A DNA stretch of 5,446 nucleotides from an uncultured Campylobacter sp. (GTDB lineage: Bacteria; Campylobacterota; Campylobacteria; Campylobacterales; Campylobacteraceae), in contig NZ_CALIAV010000009.1 in assembly GCF_938045625.1 (NCBI RefSeq), positions 1 through 5,446 of the forward strand, read 5' to 3'. The notes under the pieces were generated by a model. The model worked only from the letters and a program-made list of their open reading frames with translations. It was not told where the DNA came from and searched no databases. This document shows, in pieces, positions 1 to 5,403 of this stretch. How positions within the stretch are numbered: position 1 is the stretch's first letter; every line of letters begins with the position of its first letter. Made by a program: the position numbers and the translations under genes.

Positions 1-27
1 TCGATATTTGAGCCGATTTTGTATCCA

Positions 28-75
28 AAATTTATATCATTTAAAAAATAAAATCCGAAATTTTGATATAAATTT
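28..75. repeat. Perfect 12-bp inverted repeat upstream of the operon promoter
   Basis: Bases 28-39 (AAATTTATATCA) and 64-75 (TGATATAAATTT) are perfect reverse complements separated by 24 bases. The right arm ends about 25 bases before the proposed -10 element. It could be a paired binding site for a transcription factor, or an AT-rich hairpin ending an upstream gene that lies outside the window. No U-run follows the right arm directly, and AT-rich DNA produces such repeats fairly easily, so the role is open. Bases 1-27 show nothing recognisable. Confidence 0.45.
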
Positions 76-90
76 ATTTTATCTTAAACT

Positions 91-105
91 TTTTTTGCAT
101 AAAAT
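91..105 (+). promoter_or_regulatory. Probable sigma-70 promoter of the cystine-transport operon
   Basis: TAAAAT at 100-105 matches the TATAAT -10 consensus in five of six positions. It is preceded by a T-rich tract (about 89-96) and a TG at 96-97. Campylobacter vegetative promoters typically have such a -10 with periodic T-rich DNA instead of a conserved -35 box. A start near 111-113 would give a short 5' end before the leader peptide and roughly 200 bases of leader before the first transporter gene. No other good -10 is seen between here and 310. Confidence 0.6.
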
Positions 106-135
106 CACCGCCAAATTTTACTCGAAAGGTACGCT

Positions 136-183
136 ATGAAAAACGATATGTGCGACATGTGTTGTTGCGAAATGAAAAGCTAG
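136..183 (+). CDS. Cys/Met-rich leader peptide (15 aa), putative attenuator uORF
   Basis: The frame reads MKNDMCDMCCCEMKS then TAG. Four of its 15 residues are Cys (codons at 151, 160, 163 and 166, three of them consecutive) and four are Met. It begins with ATG, preceded by an AAAGG ribosome-binding site at 125-129 with six bases of spacing, and starts about 25 bases after the predicted transcription start. Its placement before a cystine-type importer operon is that of a regulatory leader peptide, in which stalling at Cys codons reports low charged tRNA-Cys. The stop at 181-183 lies four bases before the first arm of the downstream stem set, so a terminating ribosome would cover that arm while one stalled at the Cys codons would not. 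It is too short for standard gene callers. The product itself probably has no function, although a metal-binding peptide cannot be excluded. Confidence 0.8.
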   Translation: MKNDMCDMCCCEMKS

Positions 184-186
184 GGC

Positions 187-302
187 GCTAGGCACGAATA
201 TCTCTTTAAGTGCTTAGCAAGTCGCTAAACATTTAAAAAGATATTTTCAACTCCGCACTCGCGGCCTTTTTAGATGAATAGCCAACGATAAATTTAAAAA
301 GG
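187..302 (+). promoter_or_regulatory. Candidate cysteine-responsive translational attenuator (alternative stems, SD sequestration)
   Basis: Four overlapping stems can be drawn. Stem A pairs 187-195 with 210-218 (9 bp, one G-U). Hairpin D pairs 196-218 with 224-246 (21 pairs, two mismatches, 5-base loop) and uses the same 210-218 strand as A. Stem E pairs 230-240 with 266-276 (11 bp, one G-U). Stem F pairs 265-275 with 292-302 (11 bp, one G-U) and buries the AAAAAGG of the SD before the start at 310. A excludes D, D excludes E, and E excludes F, giving two consistent states: A+E (SD open) and D+F (SD closed). A ribosome stalled at the Cys codons would favour A+E; one that reaches the stop codon would block 187-195 and favour D+F. 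This predicts induction on cysteine shortage. The pairing is seen; the switching is inferred. A transcriptional variant of the mechanism is not excluded. Confidence 0.65.
253..271 (+). terminator. Weak GC hairpin followed by U5 inside the leader, possible intrinsic terminator
   Basis: CCGC (253-256) pairs with GCGG (261-264) around a 4-base loop, followed by CC and five T. It resembles a minimal Rho-independent terminator in the leader of the operon, as expected for transcriptional attenuation. The stem is only 4 bp, and the T run is also the anti-SD strand of the proposed translational switch, so it may just be a nucleating hairpin between 240 and 265. Low confidence as a real terminator. 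Confidence 0.25.
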
Positions 303-309
303 ACAAAAA

Positions 310-1068
310 ATGAAAAAACTACTAAAATCTTCTCTACTTACTTTGGCGAGCCTCGCTTTTTTAGCCAGTGCAAATGCAAAAACTCTCGAAAACGGCGTTT
401 TGAAAATCGCGACCGAAGGCACGTATTCGCCCTACTCCTACCACGATAAAAACGACGCGCTAGCCGGCTACGACGTAGAAGTGGCACGCGAAGTGGCTAA
501 AAAGTTAAATTTAAAAGCGGAATTTGTCGAAGCTCCGTGGGATGCGATGCTGGCGGCATTTGATGCGGGCAAGGCCGATATCGTGTTCAATCAAGTAAGC
601 ATCACGGACGAGCGTAAGAAAAAATACGATTACACCATTCCATACACCGTCGCCCACGCCGCGCTAGTCACTCATAAAGATAATAACGAAATCAAAAGCT
701 TCGAGGATCTAAAAGGCAAAAAAAGCGCGCATTCGGCGACTAGCAATTGGGCCGGCATCGCGCAAAAATACGGCGCGCAAATCGTCACCGTAGACGGCTT
801 TAGTAAAGGGGTGGAGCTCATTATCAGCCGCCGCGCGGATGCGACGATAAACGACAGCGTGACCTTCTATGATTACATAAATCAGCGTCCAAACGCCCCG
901 TTAAAAATAGCCGCTAGCGGTAGCGAGCCGATCTACTCCGCAGCCATCGTAAAAAAGGGTAACGAAGAGCTTGTAAATGACGTAAACAAGGCCCTTGGCG
1001 AGCTAAAAAGCGAAGGCAAGCTAAAAGAAATTTCGGTCAAATACTTCGGCAAAGATATCTCGGAGTAA
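310..1068 (+). CDS. Periplasmic cystine/amino-acid-binding protein of an ABC importer (TcyA/YckK-like), copy 1
   Basis: This is a family 3 (SBP_bac_3) substrate-binding protein of 252 aa, the usual length, which captures an amino acid in the periplasm and delivers it to the permease at 1863. Residues 1-23 form a Sec signal peptide (Lys-rich start, Leu/Ala core, ANA cleavage site) with no lipobox cysteine, so the product should be soluble. The mature part shows ATEGTYSPYSY (34-44), GYD (53-55), PWDAMLAAFDAGKAD (76-90), the ITDERKKKYDY signature (98-108) whose Arg102 normally grips the ligand carboxylate, SATSNWA (141-147) and Asp181, the expected amino-group contact. WDAM..FDAGK..., TDERKKKYD, SNWA and the KYFGKD end are typical of cystine-binding TcyA/YckK/FliY-type proteins. 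Cystine specificity is inferred from this resemblance, the Cys-rich leader and the neighbours. The SD AAAAAGGA at 296-303 fixes the start and is the target of the leader switch. Confidence 0.9.
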   Translation: MKKLLKSSLLTLASLAFLASANAKTLENGVLKIATEGTYSPYSYHDKNDALAGYDVEVAREVAKKLNLKAEFVEAPWDAMLAAFDAGKADIVFNQVSITDERKKKYDYTIPYTVAHAALVTHKDNNEIKSFEDLKGKKSAHSATSNWAGIAQKYGAQIVTVDGFSKGVELIISRRADATINDSVTFYDYINQRPNAPLKIAASGSEPIYSAAIVKKGNEELVNDVNKALGELKSEGKLKEISVKYFGKDISE

Positions 1069-1109
1069 ATTTTACTCGCATAAAAGCAGCTAAATTTAAA
1101 GGATAAAAG

Positions 1110-1862
1110 ATGGTTTCAAAACTACTAAAAATTTTGGCTCTGGGTGCGTTTTTGACGCTAAATTTAAACGCCAAAACCATAAAAGAGGGCGTTTTAACGA
1201 TCGCTACGGAAGGCACCTATGCGCCGTTTTCATACTACGACGATAAAAACGAGCTAAAGGGCTACGACGTAGATATCGCCCGCGAAGTCGCTAAGAAGCT
1301 AAATTTAAAGATCGAGTTTTTAACCGCTCCGTGGGACGCGATGCTCGCGGCATTTGATGCAGGCAAGGCCGATGCGGTATTTAATCAAGTAAGCGTTACC
1401 GATGAGCGCAAGAAAAAATACGACTATGCACAGCCCTATACGGTCGTACATGGCGCTATCATCACGCATAAAGATAACAACGATATCAAAAGCTTTGATG
1501 ATCTAAAAGGCAAGAAAAATGCAGACTCCGCTACCAGCAACTGGGCGAAGGTGGCCGCTAGCTACGGAGCGCAAAACGTCACGGTCGATAGCTTTAGCAA
1601 GAGCATGGAGCTTCTCGTTAGCAAGCGCGTAGATACCGTCGTGCGCGATAATATCGTATTTTACGACTTCATCAAACAGCGCCCGGGCGCTCCAGTTAAA
1701 ATAGCCGCCGAGGGAAGCGATACCGACTATACCGCGCCTATCGTGCAAAAGGGCAATACGGAGCTTGCGGAGCAGATCAGCAAAGCGATAGAGGAGCTAA
1801 AAAACGAAGGCAAGCTGGCTGAAATTTCGATCAGGTATTTCGGCAAAGATGTCTCGCGGTAG
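1110..1862 (+). CDS. Periplasmic cystine/amino-acid-binding protein (TcyA/YckK-like), tandem paralogue 2
   Basis: This is a second family 3 binding protein of 250 aa, clearly a tandem duplicate of the preceding gene, aligning almost without gaps and sharing well over half its residues by eye. Residues 1-21 are a signal peptide ending LNA, again without a lipobox. It keeps GYD (51-53), PWDAMLAAFDAGKAD (74-88), VTDERKKKYDY with Arg100, SATSNWA (139-145) and Asp179. Differences cluster around the ligand-binding second lobe: RADATIND in copy 1 is RVDTVVRD here, putting Arg178 where copy 1 has Asn180, and the KSAHSATS stretch is KNADSATS. This may shift ligand preference or affinity (cystine versus cysteine or another sulfur amino acid); that is inference. 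The SD AAAGGA (1098-1103) has ideal spacing. The 41-base gap from copy 1 shows no terminator, so co-transcription is likely. The stop directly abuts the permease start. Confidence 0.9.
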   Translation: MVSKLLKILALGAFLTLNLNAKTIKEGVLTIATEGTYAPFSYYDDKNELKGYDVDIAREVAKKLNLKIEFLTAPWDAMLAAFDAGKADAVFNQVSVTDERKKKYDYAQPYTVVHGAIITHKDNNDIKSFDDLKGKKNADSATSNWAKVAASYGAQNVTVDSFSKSMELLVSKRVDTVVRDNIVFYDFIKQRPGAPVKIAAEGSDTDYTAPIVQKGNTELAEQISKAIEELKNEGKLAEISIRYFGKDVSR

Positions 1863-2537
1863 ATGGCGATGAATGAATTTGACCGTATAAGCGAGCTTTT
1901 GCTAAGCTCGCTACAACCCATGGAGCTGGCGATGATAAAGGTGACGCTGCCTCTTACGGCGATCTCCTTTTCGCTGGGACTTCTTATCGCTGTGCTAACG
2001 GCGATCGTGCGCATAGCAAATATCAAAATTTTAAAGCAATTTAGCGAATTTTATATCTGGATATTTCGCGGCACGCCGCTTTTGGTGCAGCTTTTTATCG
2101 TATATTTCGGTCTGCCGATCGTGGGCGTTACGCTCGATGTTTGGAGCGCGGCGATCATAACTTTCAGCCTAAATATCGGCGCTTACGCTTCCGAAGCCGT
2201 TAGGGCGGCCGTGCTTTCGGTGCCCAAAGGCCAGTGGGAAGCCGCTACGGCGCTTGGTATGAGCTACGCGCAAATTTTACGCCGTATAATCGCTCCGCAA
2301 GCCGCGCGCATCTCGCTACCCCCGCTTTCAAATATCTTTATCAGCACGCTAAAAGACACCTCGCTTGCGGCTTCTATCACGATGGTCGATATGTTTATGG
2401 TCGCTCAGCGCATCGCCGCGCGCACTTTCGATCCGCTCACGCTTTATGTGCTAGCCGCGCTTTTTTATCTGATCGTTTGCACGTTTTTGACGTTTTTACA
2501 AGCTAGGCTCGAGAAGAGATTTTCAAGGTACGTGTGA
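1863..2537 (+). CDS. Inner-membrane permease of the cystine-type ABC importer (TcyB/HisM family)
   Basis: This 224-aa polytopic protein of the HisM/GlnP/TcyB permease family forms the membrane channel, probably as a homodimer because only one permease gene is present. Hydrophobic spans are visible at about 27-49, 60-83, 93-118 and 188-212. The FRGTPLLVQ motif (68-76) is characteristic of polar amino acid permeases, and the cytoplasmic EAA loop starting at Glu126 (EAATALG, then IIAPQA and SLPP) is the coupling site for the ATPase. The start ATG immediately follows the TAG stop of the upstream gene (TAGATG) with no convincing SD, so translation is probably coupled to it. A second in-frame ATG at 1869 would shorten the protein by only two residues and cannot be excluded. 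The stop overlaps the ATPase start. The substrate is inferred from context. Confidence 0.92.
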   Translation: MAMNEFDRISELLLSSLQPMELAMIKVTLPLTAISFSLGLLIAVLTAIVRIANIKILKQFSEFYIWIFRGTPLLVQLFIVYFGLPIVGVTLDVWSAAIITFSLNIGAYASEAVRAAVLSVPKGQWEAATALGMSYAQILRRIIAPQAARISLPPLSNIFISTLKDTSLAASITMVDMFMVAQRIAARTFDPLTLYVLAALFYLIVCTFLTFLQARLEKRFSRYV

Positions 2538-3271
2538 TGATAAAATTTAAAAATTTGACTAAGAAATTCGGCGACAACGTTGTTTTAAACGGTTTAAATT
2601 TAGAATTTAAAGACGGCGAGACTACGGTTATTTTAGGAAGCTCGGGCTCGGGCAAATCAACCCTGCTGCGTTGCATAAATTTACTCGAGATCCCGGACGG
2701 CGGCGAGCTTGAGCTTGGAGGCGATAAGATAAATTTCGTCGGTAAAATTTCGAAAAAAGATATGCTGCCGTTTCGCGAGCACACGGGGATGGTCTTTCAG
2801 AGCTTTAATCTATTTCCGCACCTAACGGCTCTACAAAACGTAACCGAAGGCCCCGTGCAGGTGCTTAAAATCCCGAAAGAGCAGGCAGAAATTGAGGCCT
2901 TGGCGCTACTTGAAAAGGTCGGGCTAAAGGGCAAGGAGCACGAGTATCCAAGCAGGCTCTCGGGCGGTCAATCGCAGCGGGTGGCGATAGCGCGAGCGCT
3001 TGCGATGAAGCCGTATTTTTTGCTTTTGGACGAGCCCACGAGCGCGCTTGATCCGGAGCTTGAGGCCGAGGTTTTGAAGGTTATCGGCAGCCTTAGCAAG
3101 GAGCGCGACTCGCTCATCATCGTCACGCATAATATGAACTTCGCCCGCAAAGTCGCGGATCGAATTTTATTTTTAGAGCGCGGCAATATCGAATTTGACG
3201 GTACGGCTGAGGAATTTTTCAGCAGCGACTCGCCGCGCATAGTCAAATTTATTTCGGCGATGGATTTTTAA
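2537..3271 (+). CDS. ATP-binding protein of the cystine-type ABC importer (TcyC/GlnQ family)
   Basis: This 244-aa ABC ATPase of the polar amino acid uptake family energises import from the cytoplasmic face of the permease. All nucleotide-site motifs are intact: Walker A GSSGSGKST (34-42), Q-loop Gln88 in VFQSFNLFPHLT, signature LSGGQ (141-145), Walker B FLLLDEP with catalytic Glu166, D-loop ALDP (170-173) and switch His198. No C-terminal regulatory domain is present, as is normal for this family. I chose ATG at 2537, which overlaps the permease stop by one base (TGATG), with AAGG at 2525-2528 eight bases upstream. An in-frame GTG at 2534 would add one residue but is too close to that SD. The arrangement implies translational coupling and equal production with the permease. 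Confidence 0.93.
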   Translation: MIKFKNLTKKFGDNVVLNGLNLEFKDGETTVILGSSGSGKSTLLRCINLLEIPDGGELELGGDKINFVGKISKKDMLPFREHTGMVFQSFNLFPHLTALQNVTEGPVQVLKIPKEQAEIEALALLEKVGLKGKEHEYPSRLSGGQSQRVAIARALAMKPYFLLLDEPTSALDPELEAEVLKVIGSLSKERDSLIIVTHNMNFARKVADRILFLERGNIEFDGTAEEFFSSDSPRIVKFISAMDF

Positions 3272-3287
3272 AATTTAAAGGAAAAAA

Positions 3288-4424
3288 ATGAAAATAGATA
3301 CACTAATCGTAAAAGGCCTCGAAGCCAAAAACAATCCTCACGGCGCGGTCGTTCCGCCTATCTATCTAGCCACGACGTTTGCGCAAGATGGTTTAGGCGA
3401 CTTTCAAAAGTACGCTTATTCTCGTAGCGCAAATCCAACGAGAAATGCATTTGAAGAGCTTTTTGCCAAATTTGAAGACAGCAAATACGCCTTTGCTCTA
3501 GCTTCGGGCATGGCGGCGACCTCGGCTGTTTTTAACCTGCTAAAAAGCGGTGACAAAGTGCTTTTAAATAGTAATGTTTACGGCGGCACTTACCGCTACA
3601 CAAACGGTATTTTCGCAAATTTCGGGATCAAATTTGAACTCGTCGAAGATCTAAATAAAATCTCTCGTCTGGACGAAGACGTTAAGATGATATTTATCGA
3701 AACGCCGTCAAATCCGCTACTTCGAGTAACGGATATCGCCAGACTAGCCGAGCTAGCTCGTAAAAACGGCGCGCTTGTCGTCGTCGATAATACTTTTCTG
3801 ACGCCGTATTATCAAAAAGCCCTCAAATTTGGTGCCGATATCGTCGTTTATAGCGCGACGAAATATATCGGCGGACATGCCGACGTAATCGCCGGGGTCG
3901 TAACGACCGACAACGATGTGCTAGCCGAGCGTATAGCTTTCATGAAAAATACTCTCGGCGCGACGCTAAGCCCTGCAGATGCTTATAATCTAATAAGAGG
4001 CCTCAAAACTCTTAGCGTGAGATTTGATAGACAAAGCGAAAATACGCTAAAAATCGTAGAATTTTTAGAAAAAAACTCGGCTGTTAAAACCGTGTATTAC
4101 GCAGGTTCATTTTCGGCCGAGGAAAAACGTATCCAAAACACCCAAGCTAGCGGCATCGGCGCGCTAATCTCGCTGGAGCTAAAGGATGGCTACGACTATA
4201 AAATTTTTGCTAAAAGTCTAGAACTTTTTGACCTGGCCGTTAGTCTTGGCGGTGTAGAGAGTCTAATCTGCCATCCGGCCTCAATGACTCATGAATCTTA
4301 TTCGCAGGATTTACAAGCTAAAATCGGCATTACTCAAGGCTTGCTACGCCTTGCCGTCGGTATCGAAAATTCGGATGATTTGATCGCGGATTTGGAGCAG
4401 GCAATAAATAAAGCTAAAATTTAA
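3288..4424 (+). CDS. PLP-dependent Cys/Met metabolism enzyme (cystathionine gamma-synthase / gamma-lyase family, MetB/MccB-like)
   Basis: This 378-aa fold-type I PLP enzyme of the trans-sulfuration family has the length typical of MetB and MccB (about 380 aa) and is shorter than MetY sulfhydrylases. It has phosphate-binding YSRSANPTR (44-52), SGMA (73-76), Tyr98 in YGGTYR stacking on the cofactor, Asp167 (VVVDNTF) for the PLP nitrogen, the Schiff-base Lys192 in YSATKYIGGHADVIAG, SLGGVESL (319-326), HPASMTH (329-335) and carboxylate-binding Arg354. Reactions in the family include cystathionine synthesis, cystathionine or homocysteine gamma-cleavage, and cysteine/cystine desulfhydration, and sequence alone does not separate them. 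Gly100 replaces the Cys typical of methionine gamma-lyases, arguing against that activity. It follows the ATPase by 16 bases, with SD AAAGGA at 3277-3282, so it belongs to the operon. A cytosolic role in using or making cysteine from imported sulfur amino acids is likely. Confidence 0.9.
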   Translation: MKIDTLIVKGLEAKNNPHGAVVPPIYLATTFAQDGLGDFQKYAYSRSANPTRNAFEELFAKFEDSKYAFALASGMAATSAVFNLLKSGDKVLLNSNVYGGTYRYTNGIFANFGIKFELVEDLNKISRLDEDVKMIFIETPSNPLLRVTDIARLAELARKNGALVVVDNTFLTPYYQKALKFGADIVVYSATKYIGGHADVIAGVVTTDNDVLAERIAFMKNTLGATLSPADAYNLIRGLKTLSVRFDRQSENTLKIVEFLEKNSAVKTVYYAGSFSAEEKRIQNTQASGIGALISLELKDGYDYKIFAKSLELFDLAVSLGGVESLICHPASMTHESYSQDLQAKIGITQGLLRLAVGIENSDDLIADLEQAINKAKI

Positions 4425-4433
4425 CTCTACTTG

Positions 4434-4542
4434 CCATCTTGGCGCTTTTATCGCTCGGGCTAAGTTTATCAAATTTAGCCTTGGCTAGGCGGGCAAAATT
4501 GGTGCGCCTAATTTGCTAAAGCGGCAGCTAGCGCCAAGGTGG
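4434..4542. repeat. Long-range 13-bp inverted repeat enclosing smaller hairpins, possible branched RNA or degenerate element
   Basis: CCATCTTGGCGCT (4434-4446) pairs with AGCGCCAAGGTGG (4530-4542), 13 bp with one G-U, starting ten bases after the PLP enzyme stop. Inside lie a 10-bp hairpin with a 3-base loop (4458-4480) and a 6-bp hairpin (4486-4491 with 4505-4510), giving a multibranched shape. It may act as the operon's 3' end or RNA stabiliser, or be a worn repeat element. No terminal T run supports a simple terminator. Confidence 0.45.
4458..4480. repeat. 10-bp hairpin with 3-base loop (GGCTAAGTTT / AAATTTAGCC)
   Basis: Bases 4458-4467 pair with 4471-4480 over ten pairs, one of them G-U, around the loop ATC. 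It is the tightest stem after the operon and could contribute to transcript termination or 3'-end protection. It is followed by TTGGC, not by a U tract, so it is not called a terminator. Confidence 0.45.
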
Positions 4543-4576
4543 GCGAATTTATAAATTGTCGCCAAATCAGTCTGTG

Positions 4577-4601
4577 GCTATTTTATTTTAAATAAACTAG
4601 C
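4577..4601. repeat. AT-rich near-palindrome
   Basis: The 25 bases starting GCTATTTTATTT are almost self-complementary: GCTA/TAGC ends, one mismatch, then an A/T core. A run of five A follows on the plus strand. It could serve as a weak bidirectional transcription end between the two convergent genes, but its composition makes chance occurrence plausible. Confidence 0.3.
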
Positions 4602-4848
4602 AAAAATCCCGACGCCTAAAACACCCAAGATAACTCACAAGCTAACCTGCGCCGAAATCTCGAATCCGTGATGAAAGATATGCGCGGAAGCGTTTAGATT
4701 GGGGAGATTTTCAAATTTTAGCGATTTAATTTGAGTTAATGTCGTTTGGGAGACCGGGTTTAATTGAGCCCAATGATGAAAAATCGGTTTAACTTTGTAT
4801 ACCGAATTTGTAAGATACGGCTCGAAAACTCAAGGCTAAATTTAACTT

Positions 4849-4891
4849 CGCGGTCCCGAGGCAAAGCGGGTTTGCCGCACCTCGGAACGCG
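4849..4891 (-). terminator. Probable hairpin terminator downstream of hemJ
   Basis: Beginning 14 bases after the hemJ stop in the leftward direction, CCGAGG (4856-4861) pairs with CCTCGG (4880-4885). The base is extended by CGCG/CGCG (4849-4852 with 4888-4891) and an inner GCGG/CCGC (4866-4869 with 4875-4878) closes a 5-base loop. On the minus strand it is followed only by AAGTTAAATTT, not a true U tract, so it may be a Rho-assisted end or an RNA-stabilising hairpin. Its position suits the end of the hemJ transcript. Confidence 0.5.
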
Positions 4892-4904
4892 TATTTATCG
4901 CGGT

Positions 4905-5339
4905 TTAAAACGGCTTGTACACCATCATCCAGATGATGATGACCATCGCGATAGTCGGCACTTCGTTGTAAGCGCGAAAGAACATACCGCTCTTGTTACA
5001 GCGTTTCTCGCGCAGCTGCACCATATAGCGGCCAAGATCCAGATGAAACGCCGCGAGGATAACGACGACTGTGAGTTTGACATGCACGTAGCCGCTGCGC
5101 AAAAGCTCAGGCATCGCGACGATGATCAAGATGCCCGTCAAAAACGTGCCGATCAACGCGACCCAGCCGATGTAGTGGTACATCTTGTACTCCTGTACCT
5201 CGACGACGCGCACAAAGTCCGGCTTGTCCATATTTTCCGCGTGATAGACGTAGAGGCGCGGCTGATAGAACAAAAACGCCATCCACGAGATGAAGCACAA
5301 GTAGTGGAAATACTTGATGAGGTTGTAATACTCTGCCAT
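4905..5339 (-). CDS. hemJ: Protoporphyrinogen IX oxidase HemJ (UPF0093 family)
   Basis: This is a 144-aa inner-membrane protein with four predicted spans (about 8-25, 54-75, 85-100 and 126-141), the standard size and topology of HemJ. The enzyme oxidises protoporphyrinogen IX to protoporphyrin IX, the penultimate step of haem synthesis, in bacteria that lack HemG or HemY. Family-conserved residues are present: His12 in the first span (KYFHYLCF), HVKL with Lys88 in the third, His99 in AAFHLDLGRY and the NEVPT motif (125-129) before the last span. The ATG is set by a strong AAAAGGAG ribosome-binding site at 5352-5345 with five bases of spacing. It is convergent with the transport operon and has no evident functional link to it. 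A longer open frame on the opposite strand is an antisense shadow. Confidence 0.93.
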   Translation of the reverse strand: MAEYYNLIKYFHYLCFISWMAFLFYQPRLYVYHAENMDKPDFVRVVEVQEYKMYHYIGWVALIGTFLTGILIIVAMPELLRSGYVHVKLTVVVILAAFHLDLGRYMVQLREKRCNKSGMFFRAYNEVPTIAMVIIIWMMVYKPF

Positions 5340-5352
5340 TTTTTCTCCTTTT

Positions 5353-5365
5353 GATTTTTATTTTA
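5353..5365 (-). promoter_or_regulatory. Possible hemJ promoter -10 element
   Basis: On the minus strand TAAAAT lies at 5365-5360, just upstream of the hemJ ribosome-binding site. Start of transcription near 5353 would leave a leader of only about 14 bases, which still contains the SD. There is no TG extension and the upstream DNA is A-rich rather than clearly T-periodic. It is offered because a hairpin at 5404-5446 appears to separate hemJ from whatever lies to the right. Confidence 0.22.
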
Positions 5366-5403
5366 GCGGCTTGTCTTTTGAGCGCTTTTTGCGGATTTCC
5401 TTA

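Larger units (their letters stand above)
4425..4904. other. 480-base non-coding gap between convergent genes, rich in inverted repeats
   Basis: No convincing gene is seen on either strand. The left half (4434-4601) is full of nested inverted repeats and shuffled short words such as GGCGGGCAAAATT and GGTGGGCGAATTT. The right half (about 4602-4848) shows only small hairpins, for example TCGGT/ACCGA around 4784-4805. No classical hairpin with a U-run follows the PLP enzyme gene, so its transcription may end by Rho or within the repeat structures. No tRNA, IS element or CRISPR pattern is visible. Confidence 0.6.

Noticed and set aside
187..302. A known metabolite riboswitch (for example SAM or cobalamin) in the operon leader
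   Set aside because: No conserved riboswitch core is recognisable, and the translated Cys-rich frame followed by competing stems explains the leader better.
1503..2026. Minus-strand open frames inside the second binding protein and the permease
   Set aside because: They lie entirely opposite well-supported genes, lack SD sequences and show no recognisable protein features.
2234..3246. Further open frames on both strands within the permease and ATPase genes
   Set aside because: They are shadow frames in codon-biased DNA. The real frames carry complete permease and ABC ATPase motif sets.
4427..4519. A plus-strand frame reading like a Leu-rich membrane segment (LLAILALLSLGLS...) after the PLP enzyme
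   Set aside because: It has no ATG or SD, is only about 30 residues long, and coincides with the inverted-repeat block, so the hydrophobic look probably comes from the repeated Leu/Ala-type codons.
4672..4698. A short ATG frame (MKDMRGSV) considered as a second leader peptide
   Set aside because: It has no SD and no promoter, and no plus-strand gene follows it.
4764..5354. A 196-aa plus-strand open frame overlapping hemJ
   Set aside because: It is antisense to hemJ, is rich in His/Asp/Arg with no domain-like pattern, and has no ribosome-binding site. HemJ on the other strand has family motifs and a strong SD.
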